Assembly (NCBI GenBank): GCA_038237625.1
Contig: JBBRYM010000007.1
Coordinates: 1 to 64,000, forward strand
DNA from: JAWVFM01 sp038237625
Lineage (GTDB): Bacteria > Actinomycetota > Thermoleophilia > Solirubrobacterales > 70-9
Length of the DNA: 64,000 nt
Direction of reading: 5' to 3'
In this document: positions 1 to 7,377 of the stretch, in pieces
Layout: each line of letters begins with the position of its first letter
Position numbering within the stretch: position 1 is the stretch's first letter
Notes under the pieces: generated by a model
The model's database searches: none
Seen by the model: only the letters and a program-made list of their open reading frames with translations
Told to the model about the DNA's origin: nothing
Program-made: the position numbers and the translations under genes

Positions 1-685
1 CTTCTTGGGTTGCCGGGCGCCGCTCCCGGGGTGGCGGCGGCCGGCGGCCGGCCCCAAGGCCGAGATCCTGCTCGACCGGGTTGGGCTGGTCCAGGCTGCC
101 GACCGGCGGGTCGGGACCTATTCCGGAGGCATGCGCCGCCGCCTGGACCTCGCCTCGGCGCTCGTGCACGAGCCGCGAGTGCTCTTCCTCGACGAGCCGA
201 CCACGGGCCTCGACCCGGTGAGCCGCAAAGCCATCTGGGAGGAGGTCTCGCGCCTGAACTCCGAGGGGACGACGGTCTTCCTCACCACCCAGTACCTCGA
301 GGAGGCCGATGAGCTCGCCAACCGCGTGGGCATCATCAGCGGCGGCAAGATCGTCGCCGAGGGAACGCCGGCGTCGCTCAAGGCCGAGGTCGGAAGCGCG
401 CACCTCGAGGTGAGGCTCGCCGAGGGTTCTCGGGAGCGCGGACGCGAGGTGCTGGCGCAGTTCGGCCGTGACCTGCCCGCAAAGGACGGCCTGCTGCTCG
501 TGGAGCTTCAGACGGGGGCCGCCGGGGTCGCTCCGGTCGTGCGGGCTCTCGACGACGCCGGGCTGGCGGTGGAGTCGCTTGACCTGCTGGAGCCCACCCT
601 GGACGACGTGTTCGTGGCCAAGACCGGGCAGCACCTGGAGGGCGACGACGAGCCCGACGCCGCCGTCGCCGAGGAGCGCGTGTGA
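1..685 (+). CDS. ABC exporter ATPase, DrrA-like (5' end outside window)
   Basis: This is the C-terminal part of an ABC ATPase that powers export by the two permeases that follow. Visible motifs are the signature YSGGMRRRLDLA, Walker B VLFLDEPTTGLD, and the switch region TTQYLEEAD, where Gln replaces the usual His as is common in DrrA-type ATPases. A C-terminal domain of about 100 residues follows, ending in LEPTLDDVFVAKTG, also typical of DrrA. The Walker A half lies upstream of the window. The first ~50 bases do not read convincingly in the same frame (see findings). Its stop overlaps the GTG start of the next gene (GTGA), so the three genes form one operon. Substrate cannot be told; DrrAB-type systems export drugs or lipids. 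Confidence 0.88.
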   Translation, partial: FLGCRAPLPGWRRPAAGPKAEILLDRVGLVQAADRRVGTYSGGMRRRLDLASALVHEPRVLFLDEPTTGLDPVSRKAIWEEVSRLNSEGTTVFLTTQYLEEADELANRVGIISGGKIVAEGTPASLKAEVGSAHLEVRLAEGSRERGREVLAQFGRDLPAKDGLLLVELQTGAAGVAPVVRALDDAGLAVESLDLLEPTLDDVFVAKTGQHLEGDDEPDAAVAEERV

Positions 686-1470
686 GCGACGAGCTCGTGA
701 CCACTCTGCGCGTCGTCCGGGCGCTGGGGGCACGCGCCATTCGCCAGACGTTTCGCCGCCCGCAGCTGCTCGCGCCGATACTGATCTTCCCGTCGCTGCT
801 CCTTGCGGTGCAGACCGGCGGCGCCGCGGCGGCCGTGAACCTCCCCGGCTTCCCGCAGGTCAATGGCTTCCTCGACTTCATGCTGGCCGGGGCGATGATC
901 CAGTCGGCCCTCCTCGCATCCAACAGCGGCGGGATCGCGCTGGCCGTCGACATCGAGATGGGCTTCACCGACCGGCTCTTGGCAGCGCCGGTCCCCCGAT
1001 TTGCGATCGTCCTCGGCCGGCTTGCGGGCACCGCGGCTCTCGGAGCGTTTTCGGCGACCTACTTCTTGATCCTCGGCCTCGTCTTCGGCGCCCACATCAA
1101 CGACGGGGTCTGGGGAGCGCTGCTCGTGATCGCCTTGATCACGCTCGCCGCCGTCGCCCTCGGGGGCATCGGCGCCGCGATCGCGCTGCGCACGGGCAGC
1201 GCCTCGGTGGTGCAGGGCCTCTTCCCGCTCGTCTTTGTGATCCTGTTCCTCTCGAATGCCTTCTTTCCGGCCGACCTGATCACGGGGCCGGCGGGCACGG
1301 TCGCCCAGTACAACCCGATTTCGCTGATCGTCGACGGAATCCGCGATCCGATCGCCTTCTCGCTCGACGCCGCCTCCCTGGCGAAGGCGGTTGCCGCCAT
1401 CGCCGGGATCGCGGCGTTCAGCATGTGGCTCTCGAACAACGCTCTCAAGGCGCGACTGCGCAGGGGTTAG
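682..1470 (+). CDS. ABC-2 type permease, DrrB-like (first of pair)
   Basis: This 262-residue integral membrane protein has about six hydrophobic segments in the ABC-2 membrane fold. A cytoplasmic N-terminus (residues 1-25) is followed by a first membrane helix at PQLLAPILIFPSLLLAVQTG. The internal motif IEMGFTDRLLAAPVPR is the coupling-helix region typical of DrrB/NodJ permeases. The GTG start overlaps the ATPase stop, and its own TAG shares one base with the GTG of the next permease (TAGTG), so translation is coupled. It probably forms a heterodimeric transmembrane part with the next gene. Confidence 0.87.
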   Translation: MSDELVTTLRVVRALGARAIRQTFRRPQLLAPILIFPSLLLAVQTGGAAAAVNLPGFPQVNGFLDFMLAGAMIQSALLASNSGGIALAVDIEMGFTDRLLAAPVPRFAIVLGRLAGTAALGAFSATYFLILGLVFGAHINDGVWGALLVIALITLAAVALGGIGAAIALRTGSASVVQGLFPLVFVILFLSNAFFPADLITGPAGTVAQYNPISLIVDGIRDPIAFSLDAASLAKAVAAIAGIAAFSMWLSNNALKARLRRG

Positions 1471-2249
1471 TGACCGCGGCCTTGAACAACCAGAGCTTCG
1501 CCATGATCGCGGCGCTCATCCGGCGGGCGGCCAATGAGATCGTCCGCGTTCCCGGGGCGGCGATCCCGGGGGTACTTGCTCCCACGATCTTCTTCCTCGG
1601 CCTGACCTCGGTTTTCGGCGATTTGATCCATCTGCGCGGATTCACCGGCGACAACTACCAGAGCTTTCTCATCCCGGTGAGCCTCCTGCAGGGAGCCGGC
1701 TTCACGGGCGCGGCGACGGGCGTCAACCTCGCCCGCGACATCGAGCAGGGCTGGTTCGACCGCCTGCTCGCCTGCCCCGCTCCGCGCTGGGTTTTGCTCG
1801 CCGGGCTGGTCGGATCGGCCACGGTGCGCTCACTGATTCCCGCGACGTTCTTGCTGATCGTCGGCCTCGCGATCGGCGTCCATTTCCCGGGAGTCGACGG
1901 GTTGCTGATCGTCGCGATCCTCGTGATGGGGATGGGACTTGTCGCCGCCCTCTGGGGGACGATGCTCGCCCTGCACTTCCGCTCGCAGGCGGCGGCGCCG
2001 CTGATGCAGGCCGGGATGTTCACCGCCGTCCTGTTCACCACCGCCTACGCGCCGTCGGATCGCCTCCAGCCCTGGCTGCACACCGTCGCCGACGTCAACC
2101 CCGTCACCCACGTGATCGAAGCGGCGCGTCAGGGCTTCGTCGGAAGCATCACCCTGGCCGGCACCTGGCCGGCGTTCGCGGCCCTGGCGGGCCTGATCGC
2201 ACTGCTGGGCACCCTGGCCCTGCGCGAGCTCAACCGCATCACGGCCTAG
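1470..2249 (+). CDS. ABC-2 type permease, DrrB-like (second of pair)
   Basis: This 259-residue membrane protein is homologous to the preceding permease, with the same coupling motif (IEQGWFDRLLACPAPRW) and about six hydrophobic segments. The start is taken as GTG 1470, sharing one base with the upstream stop; ATG 1503 is an alternative. The reading frame stays open far upstream to about 468, but that extension is antisense-like GC-rich noise overlapping the first permease. Two paralogous permeases with one ATPase suggest a heterodimeric exporter. The gene ends 67 bp before a convergent gene, and no clear terminator is seen there. Confidence 0.87.
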   Translation: MTAALNNQSFAMIAALIRRAANEIVRVPGAAIPGVLAPTIFFLGLTSVFGDLIHLRGFTGDNYQSFLIPVSLLQGAGFTGAATGVNLARDIEQGWFDRLLACPAPRWVLLAGLVGSATVRSLIPATFLLIVGLAIGVHFPGVDGLLIVAILVMGMGLVAALWGTMLALHFRSQAAAPLMQAGMFTAVLFTTAYAPSDRLQPWLHTVADVNPVTHVIEAARQGFVGSITLAGTWPAFAALAGLIALLGTLALRELNRITA

Positions 2250-2316
2250 ACCGCGAACGCCCCACGCCCTCCGGCGATGGACGCGATCCGTTGCCTGTGG
2301 TCGCGTTTCTCGTCCA

Positions 2317-3273
2317 TCAGCGCGGGAGCATCACGGTGACCACCGCGACCACGTGCGATGGGCGCTTGGTGACGTCGTCCCAGGTGAAGCGGACGACCTG
2401 CCAGCCGTGCAGACGCAGGAGTTGATCGCGGCGGCGGTCATTGACAAACGCCTGCTTCGAGCGATGCGTTCGCCAGCCATCGACCTCGACGACAACACGC
2501 GGGGCGTGCCAGACGAAGTCGCACTGCATCTCCTCGCCTTCGATGGCCATCCACTCGTTGACGGCGGGGGCGGGCAATCCCGCGCGGCGGCAGAGCGCCC
2601 GGAAGCGGCGCTCGAGCGCGGACTTGGAGCGGTCCGGCTCGGCCAGCCCGGCGGCGATTCGAAGCCGCCGAGCACCACGACTGCCAGGAAGGCGCGCGAG
2701 GAGTGCCTCGATCTCGTCCTGGTCGACCTCGCTCCTGGTGGCTGCCTGGTTGCAGGCGATGTCCAGCAGACCCGGCGCGTCTGCGGCGATGCCCAGGAGC
2801 GTCCGCGTGACGGACGTGCAAGGAATCCCATCAACGAGGGAGCGATCAGTATCCGAGATGTCGAGGGAGCGGTGAACTCTGATGCCCGGGTGTCCACGGC
2901 CGCCACCGCGGGCAACGAGGACGTTCGCTGGACCTCGCCGGGGTCGGAGTAAGTCGTGGAGGGCCCCGGCGTCGATGCTGCAGAGCAGCGCGTCCTCGCC
3001 GCACGCCAGGACAGCCGCCAACCACTGTCCCCTTATTGACACGTCCGCCGGGCCGACGAAGTAAACGCCGCGATGGAGGTGACGAAGGCGGCCCGTAGCA
3101 ACCCGTGCACGGACACCGGCCGGAGTCAGCCCGAGCGCAACGAGCTGCTCCAGGGTGATGACTCCATACTGGACGCGCGCGATCTTCGCAATCGCGCGGT
3201 CCAGCCACCCCTTCGTTCGGTCGTGGACGCGAAACGCGACCGTGGGCAACGTTTCGCGGCCATCGCCGGGCAT
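2317..3273 (-). CDS. AbiEi-like N-terminal domain plus DUF559 (Vsr-like) nuclease-fold protein
   Basis: This 318-residue protein has two parts. Residues ~15-75 resemble the AbiEi-type winged-helix domain (ITLEQLVALGLTPAGVRARV followed by GRLRHLHRGVYFVG). Residues ~215-318 match DUF559, a very-short-patch-repair-like endonuclease fold, with ALERRFRALCRRAGLP, CDFVW, VVVEVDGWRTH and GWQVVRFTWDDV. Such proteins are frequent singletons in actinomycetes and their role is not settled. No AbiEii-type toxin lies next to it, so it is not called as a toxin-antitoxin pair. ATG start; it is separate from infA by about 70 bp. Confidence 0.82.
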   Translation of the reverse strand: MPGDGRETLPTVAFRVHDRTKGWLDRAIAKIARVQYGVITLEQLVALGLTPAGVRARVATGRLRHLHRGVYFVGPADVSIRGQWLAAVLACGEDALLCSIDAGALHDLLRPRRGPANVLVARGGGRGHPGIRVHRSLDISDTDRSLVDGIPCTSVTRTLLGIAADAPGLLDIACNQAATRSEVDQDEIEALLARLPGSRGARRLRIAAGLAEPDRSKSALERRFRALCRRAGLPAPAVNEWMAIEGEEMQCDFVWHAPRVVVEVDGWRTHRSKQAFVNDRRRDQLLRLHGWQVVRFTWDDVTKRPSHVVAVVTVMLPR

Positions 3274-3342
3274 GGGGCGATGGTGGCCGGCGCGGGCGCA
3301 CGGATGATGCGCAGCGTGCGCCCAAGCCGTGACTACGCTCGG

Positions 3343-3561
3343 CTACTTGTAGCGGTAGGTGATTCGACCTCGGTCGAGGTCGTAGGGCGAGAGCTCGATC
3401 TTCACCTTGTCGCCGGGAAGGATGCGGATGTAGTGGCGGCGCATCTTGCCGGAGATGTGCCCGAGGACCTCGTGGTCGTTCTCGAGCTTCACCTTGAACA
3501 TCGTGTTGGGCAGGGCCTCAAGGACCTCGCCCTCCATCTCGATCTTCTCTTCCTTGCCCAT
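3343..3561 (-). CDS. infA: Translation initiation factor IF-1
   Basis: This 72-residue S1/OB-fold protein binds the ribosomal A site during initiation. The sequence runs from MGKEEKIEMEGEVLEALPN to GRITYRYK, the usual length and ending for IF-1. RNA-binding stretches (MFKVKLEND, HISGKMRRHYIRILPGDKV) are intact. The ATG at 3561 is chosen because family members begin MGKE/MAKE; the longer in-frame extension upstream has no homology and overlaps the next gene. It sits 43 bp downstream of the enoyl-CoA hydratase gene on the same strand, away from its more usual rpmJ-rpsM neighbours, which are not in the window. Confidence 0.97.
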   Translation of the reverse strand: MGKEEKIEMEGEVLEALPNTMFKVKLENDHEVLGHISGKMRRHYIRILPGDKVKIELSPYDLDRGRITYRYK

Positions 3562-3604
3562 GCGGCGGAAGAGGGTAGCAGCGGGCACAAAGCCCGCCGA
3601 AAAC

Positions 3605-4390
3605 CTATTTGCCCTCGAAAGTCGCCTTGCCGGGGCCGTCCTCGAGAAACGACGCCACGGCGCCGCGCAGGTCCTCGGTGTCGAACAGGGCGCCGGCGAC
3701 CTCGGCGGTGATCTCATCGGCGCGGGCAACGCCCCCGTCCAGGTAGCCGCGGACGATCGCCTTCGTCGCCGCATGCGCGACGGTCGGCCCCTCAGCGAGC
3801 CGCCGGGCAAACCGCATGCCCTTTTCCATCAGCTCCTCATCGGCAACCACCCGGTTCGCGACGTTCCACCGCTCCAGGGTGGCGGCGTCGAAGAGGCCAC
3901 CCGTGTAGACGAACTCACGCGCACGGCCGGGTCCCGCGCGCTCGGCCATCCGCTGCGTCCCGCCCGCGCCCGGCGTCAGCCCCACCACCGTCTCGACGAG
4001 CCCTGCCTTCGCCGACTCGGCCATCCAGATCAGGTCGCACCCAAGGGCGACTTCCCACCCCGCCGTCAGGCAGAGCCCATGGATCAGCGCGATCGTCGGC
4101 ACCGGAAGCGCCTCCAGACGCTTGACCGGCCCGAGCAGCTGCCCGAACGTGCGCGATCCGTCCTCGTCGGCCTCGACCAGCTTCTGGAAGACGTGGACGT
4201 CGACCCCGCCGCTGAAGATGTCCCCTTCCGCCCGCCAGACGACAGAGCGGACGTCGTCGGCAGCCTCGACCTCGTCGATGCAGGCGACGAGGTCGGTGAA
4301 GACCTGCTCGCCGAACAGGTTCAGCGGTGGGTTGTCGAGGACGATCGAGGCGATCGGCCCGTCGCGCTCCACGCGCACCTGGGCGCTCAC
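3605..4390 (-). CDS. Enoyl-CoA hydratase/isomerase family protein
   Basis: This 261-residue crotonase-fold enzyme would hydrate or isomerise enoyl-CoA thioesters. The oxyanion-hole segments are FSGGVDVHVF (about residues 59-68) and GLTPGAGGTQR (137-147). Both glutamates that activate water in crotonase are present by alignment, E113 (TAGWEVALGCDL) and E133 (LVETVVG), so it is probably an active hydratase. The GTG start at 4390 overlaps the stop of the HIT gene (GTGA), which marks it as the last cistron of the long leftward operon. The exact substrate cannot be assigned. It may be a stand-alone beta-oxidation or amino-acid-catabolism enzyme. Confidence 0.9.
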   Translation of the reverse strand: MSAQVRVERDGPIASIVLDNPPLNLFGEQVFTDLVACIDEVEAADDVRSVVWRAEGDIFSGGVDVHVFQKLVEADEDGSRTFGQLLGPVKRLEALPVPTIALIHGLCLTAGWEVALGCDLIWMAESAKAGLVETVVGLTPGAGGTQRMAERAGPGRAREFVYTGGLFDAATLERWNVANRVVADEELMEKGMRFARRLAEGPTVAHAATKAIVRGYLDGGVARADEITAEVAGALFDTEDLRGAVASFLEDGPGKATFEGK

Positions 4391-4803
4391 GCCTCGGCTC
4401 CTCGAATTTGTTCCGCGATCGCGGCGATGGTGCCGGCATCGGAGCCGCGCGGGATCCACGGGAGCTTCAGCGGATCGTCGTGGTAGCGGGGGATGACGTG
4501 GACGTGGAAGTGGAAGACGGTCTGCCACGCGGCCGGCCGGCACGCGTTGATGAGGTTGAAGCCGTCGGGCTGAAGCGCAACCTCCATCTTCCGGGCAAGC
4601 CTGCGCGCCGCGACCATCGTGTGCTCGAGATCGGAGTCGCTGATCTCGATGAGGTCCACCGCGTGCTCGCGCGGCACGACCAGCGCGTGTCCGCGCGTGG
4701 CCGGATTGATGTCCATGAACGCAACCGTGTGCTCGTCGGAATCGACGACCTGGCCGGGAACGTCGCCCGCGACGATCCCGCAGAAGAGACAATCGGCGTT
4801 CAC
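4387..4803 (-). CDS. HIT family nucleotide hydrolase/transferase
   Basis: This 138-residue histidine-triad protein would hydrolyse nucleoside phosphoramidates, dinucleoside polyphosphates or similar. The triad HFHVH is at residues 98-102, within FHFHVHVIPRY. The N-terminal CLFCGIVAGDVPG is the standard Hint-type start, which is why GTG 4803 is preferred over a longer upstream start that would run into cca. It lies 10 bp downstream of the CCA-adding enzyme gene and overlaps the enoyl-CoA hydratase gene by 4 bp. Length and motif are ordinary for the family. Confidence 0.93.
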   Translation of the reverse strand: MNADCLFCGIVAGDVPGQVVDSDEHTVAFMDINPATRGHALVVPREHAVDLIEISDSDLEHTMVAARRLARKMEVALQPDGFNLINACRPAAWQTVFHFHVHVIPRYHDDPLKLPWIPRGSDAGTIAAIAEQIRGAEA

Positions 4804-4813
4804 CGCCCGGAGC

Positions 4814-6247
4814 CTATTTACTGAGCGCCGCGCGCGCCGCGGCCACCGCATCGTCGGCCGAGCTCACTTCGCCGGCGAAAACCCCCGCCTCGACCTCGGA
4901 GATCAGGCGGCCGAGTTCCGGACCCGGCTCGATGCCAAGCGCCGCAGCGAGCTCATCCCCTCGAAGCGGCGAGCGGGGCGGCCCCTGCCGGCGCCAGTCG
5001 AGGCCGGCGGCGATCATCTCGCGCGCGAGGTCCAGGTGAGACTGCACCATGTGCTCGGCCGCGACCGCCCCGCCGCCGCGGGCAGCCAGGCGGTCGGCGA
5101 TGGTCAGGACGGTGACGTCGACGCAGTCCGGATCCGTGGCCCGCAGGTATTCGAGCTTTTGGCGGGGCCTGAGCGGCAGCTCATGGATCAAAAAGCCGAG
5201 TCGCAGGTGGTTGGCCGTGATCCCGGCGAGGTAGGAGGCGAGCCTGCGACTGGCGCGCAGCCGCTCGCAGATCCGCTGGGCGATCTCCGCCCCCACCCGG
5301 TCATGGCCGATGAAGGTCACGTAGCCGCCCGTTTCCCCGCGGGTCGCGGGCTTGCCGAGATCGTGAACCACCGCCGCGAAGCGAAGCGCCGTGCGGCGGT
5401 CCATCTCGTCGGCCAGCGGCTCGTCGAGGAGCGCTTGGACCTCGGCGGCGCGCTCGCCTGCATAGGCCTCCAGATCCGTCTCGATCTCGAGCAACCGCTC
5501 GAGGACGGCGATGGTATGGCCGTGCACGTCCAGGTGGTGGTTGGGGTTCTGCTCGACGCCACGGACCGCTTCGAGCTCGGCCAGCACCCCGGCGGTGGCG
5601 CCCACCTCGTCGAGCAGCTCGAGGCCTCGCACCGGGGCGGGGCCGCCGAGGAGCAGCCGGAGCTCGGCGAGCTGGCGCTCTCCGGCGGGCTCCCCCGCTC
5701 GCGAGGCGGAGCGATGTGCGAGCTCGGCGGTCGCGGCGTCGATGTCGAGAGCAAGCACGGAGGCGATCCGCGCGGCACGCAGGAGCCGCAGGGGGTCGTC
5801 CTCGAAGGCGTGATCCGAGGCGGCACGCAGCACGCGCCCGTCGAGGTCGGCAAGTCCTCCGGTGGGGTCGATCACCGCCCCGGCAAGGTCGTCAAGCCGC
5901 AGCGCCATGGCGTTGATCGTGAAATCGCGCGCGCGCAGGTCGGCGTCGATGGACGACCCGCGTACCGGGGCCACGTCGAGGTGCCACGCGCCTCCAGGGC
6001 CCAGGACGCGCCAGGTGTCGAACTCCTCGGACAGGCAAAATCGCGGCCCGCCGACCTGCGTGACAACCGACCGCGCCACGGCTGCCGGGTCCGCGCTGAC
6101 CACGAGGTCCACGTCGGTCACCTCGCGCCCGAGCGCGGCGTCGCGAACCGCTCCGCCGACGACCCAGCCATCGCCACCCGCGAGGCCCGACCGGGCGGCG
6201 GCCACCGCGGGCGCGGTCGCGAGGCGCTCGGCGAGCTGCGCGCTCAC
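4814..6247 (-). CDS. CCA tRNA nucleotidyltransferase / poly(A) polymerase family with HD domain
   Basis: This 477-residue class II nucleotidyltransferase should add or repair the 3' CCA of tRNAs. The N-terminal head shows GGAVRDAALGREVTDVDLVV (glycine motif and catalytic D-x-D), then RDFTINAMALRLDD and EDDPLRLLRAARI (ATP/CTP selection region). A C-terminal HD phosphohydrolase-like domain has VVHDLGKPATRGE and GHDRVGAEIAQRI. This architecture is common in actinomycetes. The GTG start overlaps the alr stop. Alternatives within the family are A-adding or poly(A) polymerases; as the only such gene in view it is most simply the CCA-adding enzyme. Confidence 0.9.
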   Translation of the reverse strand: MSAQLAERLATAPAVAAARSGLAGGDGWVVGGAVRDAALGREVTDVDLVVSADPAAVARSVVTQVGGPRFCLSEEFDTWRVLGPGGAWHLDVAPVRGSSIDADLRARDFTINAMALRLDDLAGAVIDPTGGLADLDGRVLRAASDHAFEDDPLRLLRAARIASVLALDIDAATAELAHRSASRAGEPAGERQLAELRLLLGGPAPVRGLELLDEVGATAGVLAELEAVRGVEQNPNHHLDVHGHTIAVLERLLEIETDLEAYAGERAAEVQALLDEPLADEMDRRTALRFAAVVHDLGKPATRGETGGYVTFIGHDRVGAEIAQRICERLRASRRLASYLAGITANHLRLGFLIHELPLRPRQKLEYLRATDPDCVDVTVLTIADRLAARGGGAVAAEHMVQSHLDLAREMIAAGLDWRRQGPPRSPLRGDELAAALGIEPGPELGRLISEVEAGVFAGEVSSADDAVAAARAALSK

Positions 6248-7377
6248 GCGGGTCCCTCCGAGCGCATGTAGGCGCGCGGAACGCGTGCCGAGATCCCGCA
6301 GGTGATCTCGTAGTTGATCGTGCCGAGGGCCCGTGCGAGCTCCTCGGCGAGGATCCGCTCCTCCCCCATCGCGCCGATCAGAACGGCATCGGCGCCCGCG
6401 GCCACCTCGGTGCCGGGCCCGAGATCGATGGTGATGTTGTCCATCGAGACGGTGCCGACAAGCGACCGCCGCTGGCCGCCGATCAGGACATCGGCGTTGT
6501 TGGTCAGGCCCCTGCGCAGGCCGTCGCCGTAGCCGATCGGAAGCACTCCGACCTTCGTGTCGCTCGCGGCACTCCACTTGCGCCCGTAGCCCGCGCTTGT
6601 ACCGGCCGCAAACGGCTTGACGTCGGCGACGTACGAGCGAAGCTCGAGCGCCGGCTCCAGCCCCTGCGCAGCGGGATCCGCGCCGAAGGGATCCAGCCCA
6701 TAGATCGCCACCCCGCAGCGGACCATCCCGAAGTGCGACGCCGGCTCGCGAAGCGTCGCGGCGCTGTTGGCGGCGTGGACGAGGAGGTCGGGGTGGGACG
6801 CCGTCGCGCGCTCGGCAAGAGCGCTGAAGCGCTCCAGCTGCTCGGAGAAGAACGAGTCACCGCGCTCGTCCGCGGTCGCGAAATGGGTCCAGAGCCCAGC
6901 GGCTTCCAGGCGATAGTCGCCGGCCACCGCGTCCAGCACGCGCAGGACTTCGCCAGGGTCGCGCTCCCCCAGCCGGCCCATGCCGCTGTCGTGCTTGACA
7001 TGCACGCGCGGGCGGAACCCTGCGGCAGCGCCCCGCTCGGCGATCAACTCAGCGTGCTCTAAGCGCCAGGCGCTGACCTCCGCCTGGGCGGCGAGCGCGA
7101 CATCCAGCTCCTCGGGCGACAGAGCCCCGAGGACGAGGATCGAGGCGTCCGGAACGGCGTCGCGAAGCTCGGCGGCCTCGGCGGCCGTGGCGACGCCCAG
7201 TCGCTCGGCGCCGCCGGCAAGCGCTGCCCGAGCCGACGCCACCGCGCCGTGTCCGTAGCCGTCTGCCTTGACGACCGCGCAGAGCGTCGTCTCGTCCCCC
7301 GCCGCCTCGGCGAGCCTGCGGCAGTTGCGCTCTATCGCCCCAGTGTCGACGACCGCGAGCGCCCGGACGGCGCTCAC
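6244..7377 (-). CDS. alr: Alanine racemase
   Basis: This 377-residue fold-type III PLP enzyme makes D-alanine for peptidoglycan. The PLP lysine is K37 in AVVKADGYGHG. The C-terminal catalytic tyrosine region (AGTSAGYGRKW), VGVLPIGYGDGLRRG and VGTVSMDNITIDLG are intact. The GTG start overlaps the upstream nnrDE stop by 4 bp (GTGA), and the gene's own stop overlaps cca. The neighbouring glmS, glmM and nnr genes are the usual actinobacterial company of alr, so this is part of a wall-precursor and housekeeping operon. Confidence 0.96.
   Translation of the reverse strand: MSAVRALAVVDTGAIERNCRRLAEAAGDETTLCAVVKADGYGHGAVASARAALAGGAERLGVATAAEAAELRDAVPDASILVLGALSPEELDVALAAQAEVSAWRLEHAELIAERGAAAGFRPRVHVKHDSGMGRLGERDPGEVLRVLDAVAGDYRLEAAGLWTHFATADERGDSFFSEQLERFSALAERATASHPDLLVHAANSAATLREPASHFGMVRCGVAIYGLDPFGADPAAQGLEPALELRSYVADVKPFAAGTSAGYGRKWSAASDTKVGVLPIGYGDGLRRGLTNNADVLIGGQRRSLVGTVSMDNITIDLGPGTEVAAGADAVLIGAMGEERILAEELARALGTINYEITCGISARVPRAYMRSEGPA

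Noticed and set aside
468..1469. Long + frame running through the ATPase end and first permease into the second permease (up to 593 codons)
   Set aside because: Only the part after 1470 has permease features; the rest is out-of-frame GC-rich sequence over clearly coding DNA.
2250..2316. Bidirectional terminator between the permease and DUF559 genes
   Set aside because: No convincing GC stem with a T-run on either strand in the 67-bp gap.
2317..3273. Type IV toxin-antitoxin system (AbiE)
   Set aside because: Only an AbiEi-like domain is present, fused to DUF559; no AbiEii nucleotidyltransferase toxin is adjacent.
4619..6271. Large antisense frames opposite cca, alr, nnr, glmS, glmM and guaA (up to ~550 codons)
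   Set aside because: These are complementary-strand artefacts of high GC at third codon positions; they show no family motifs and overlap well-supported genes.
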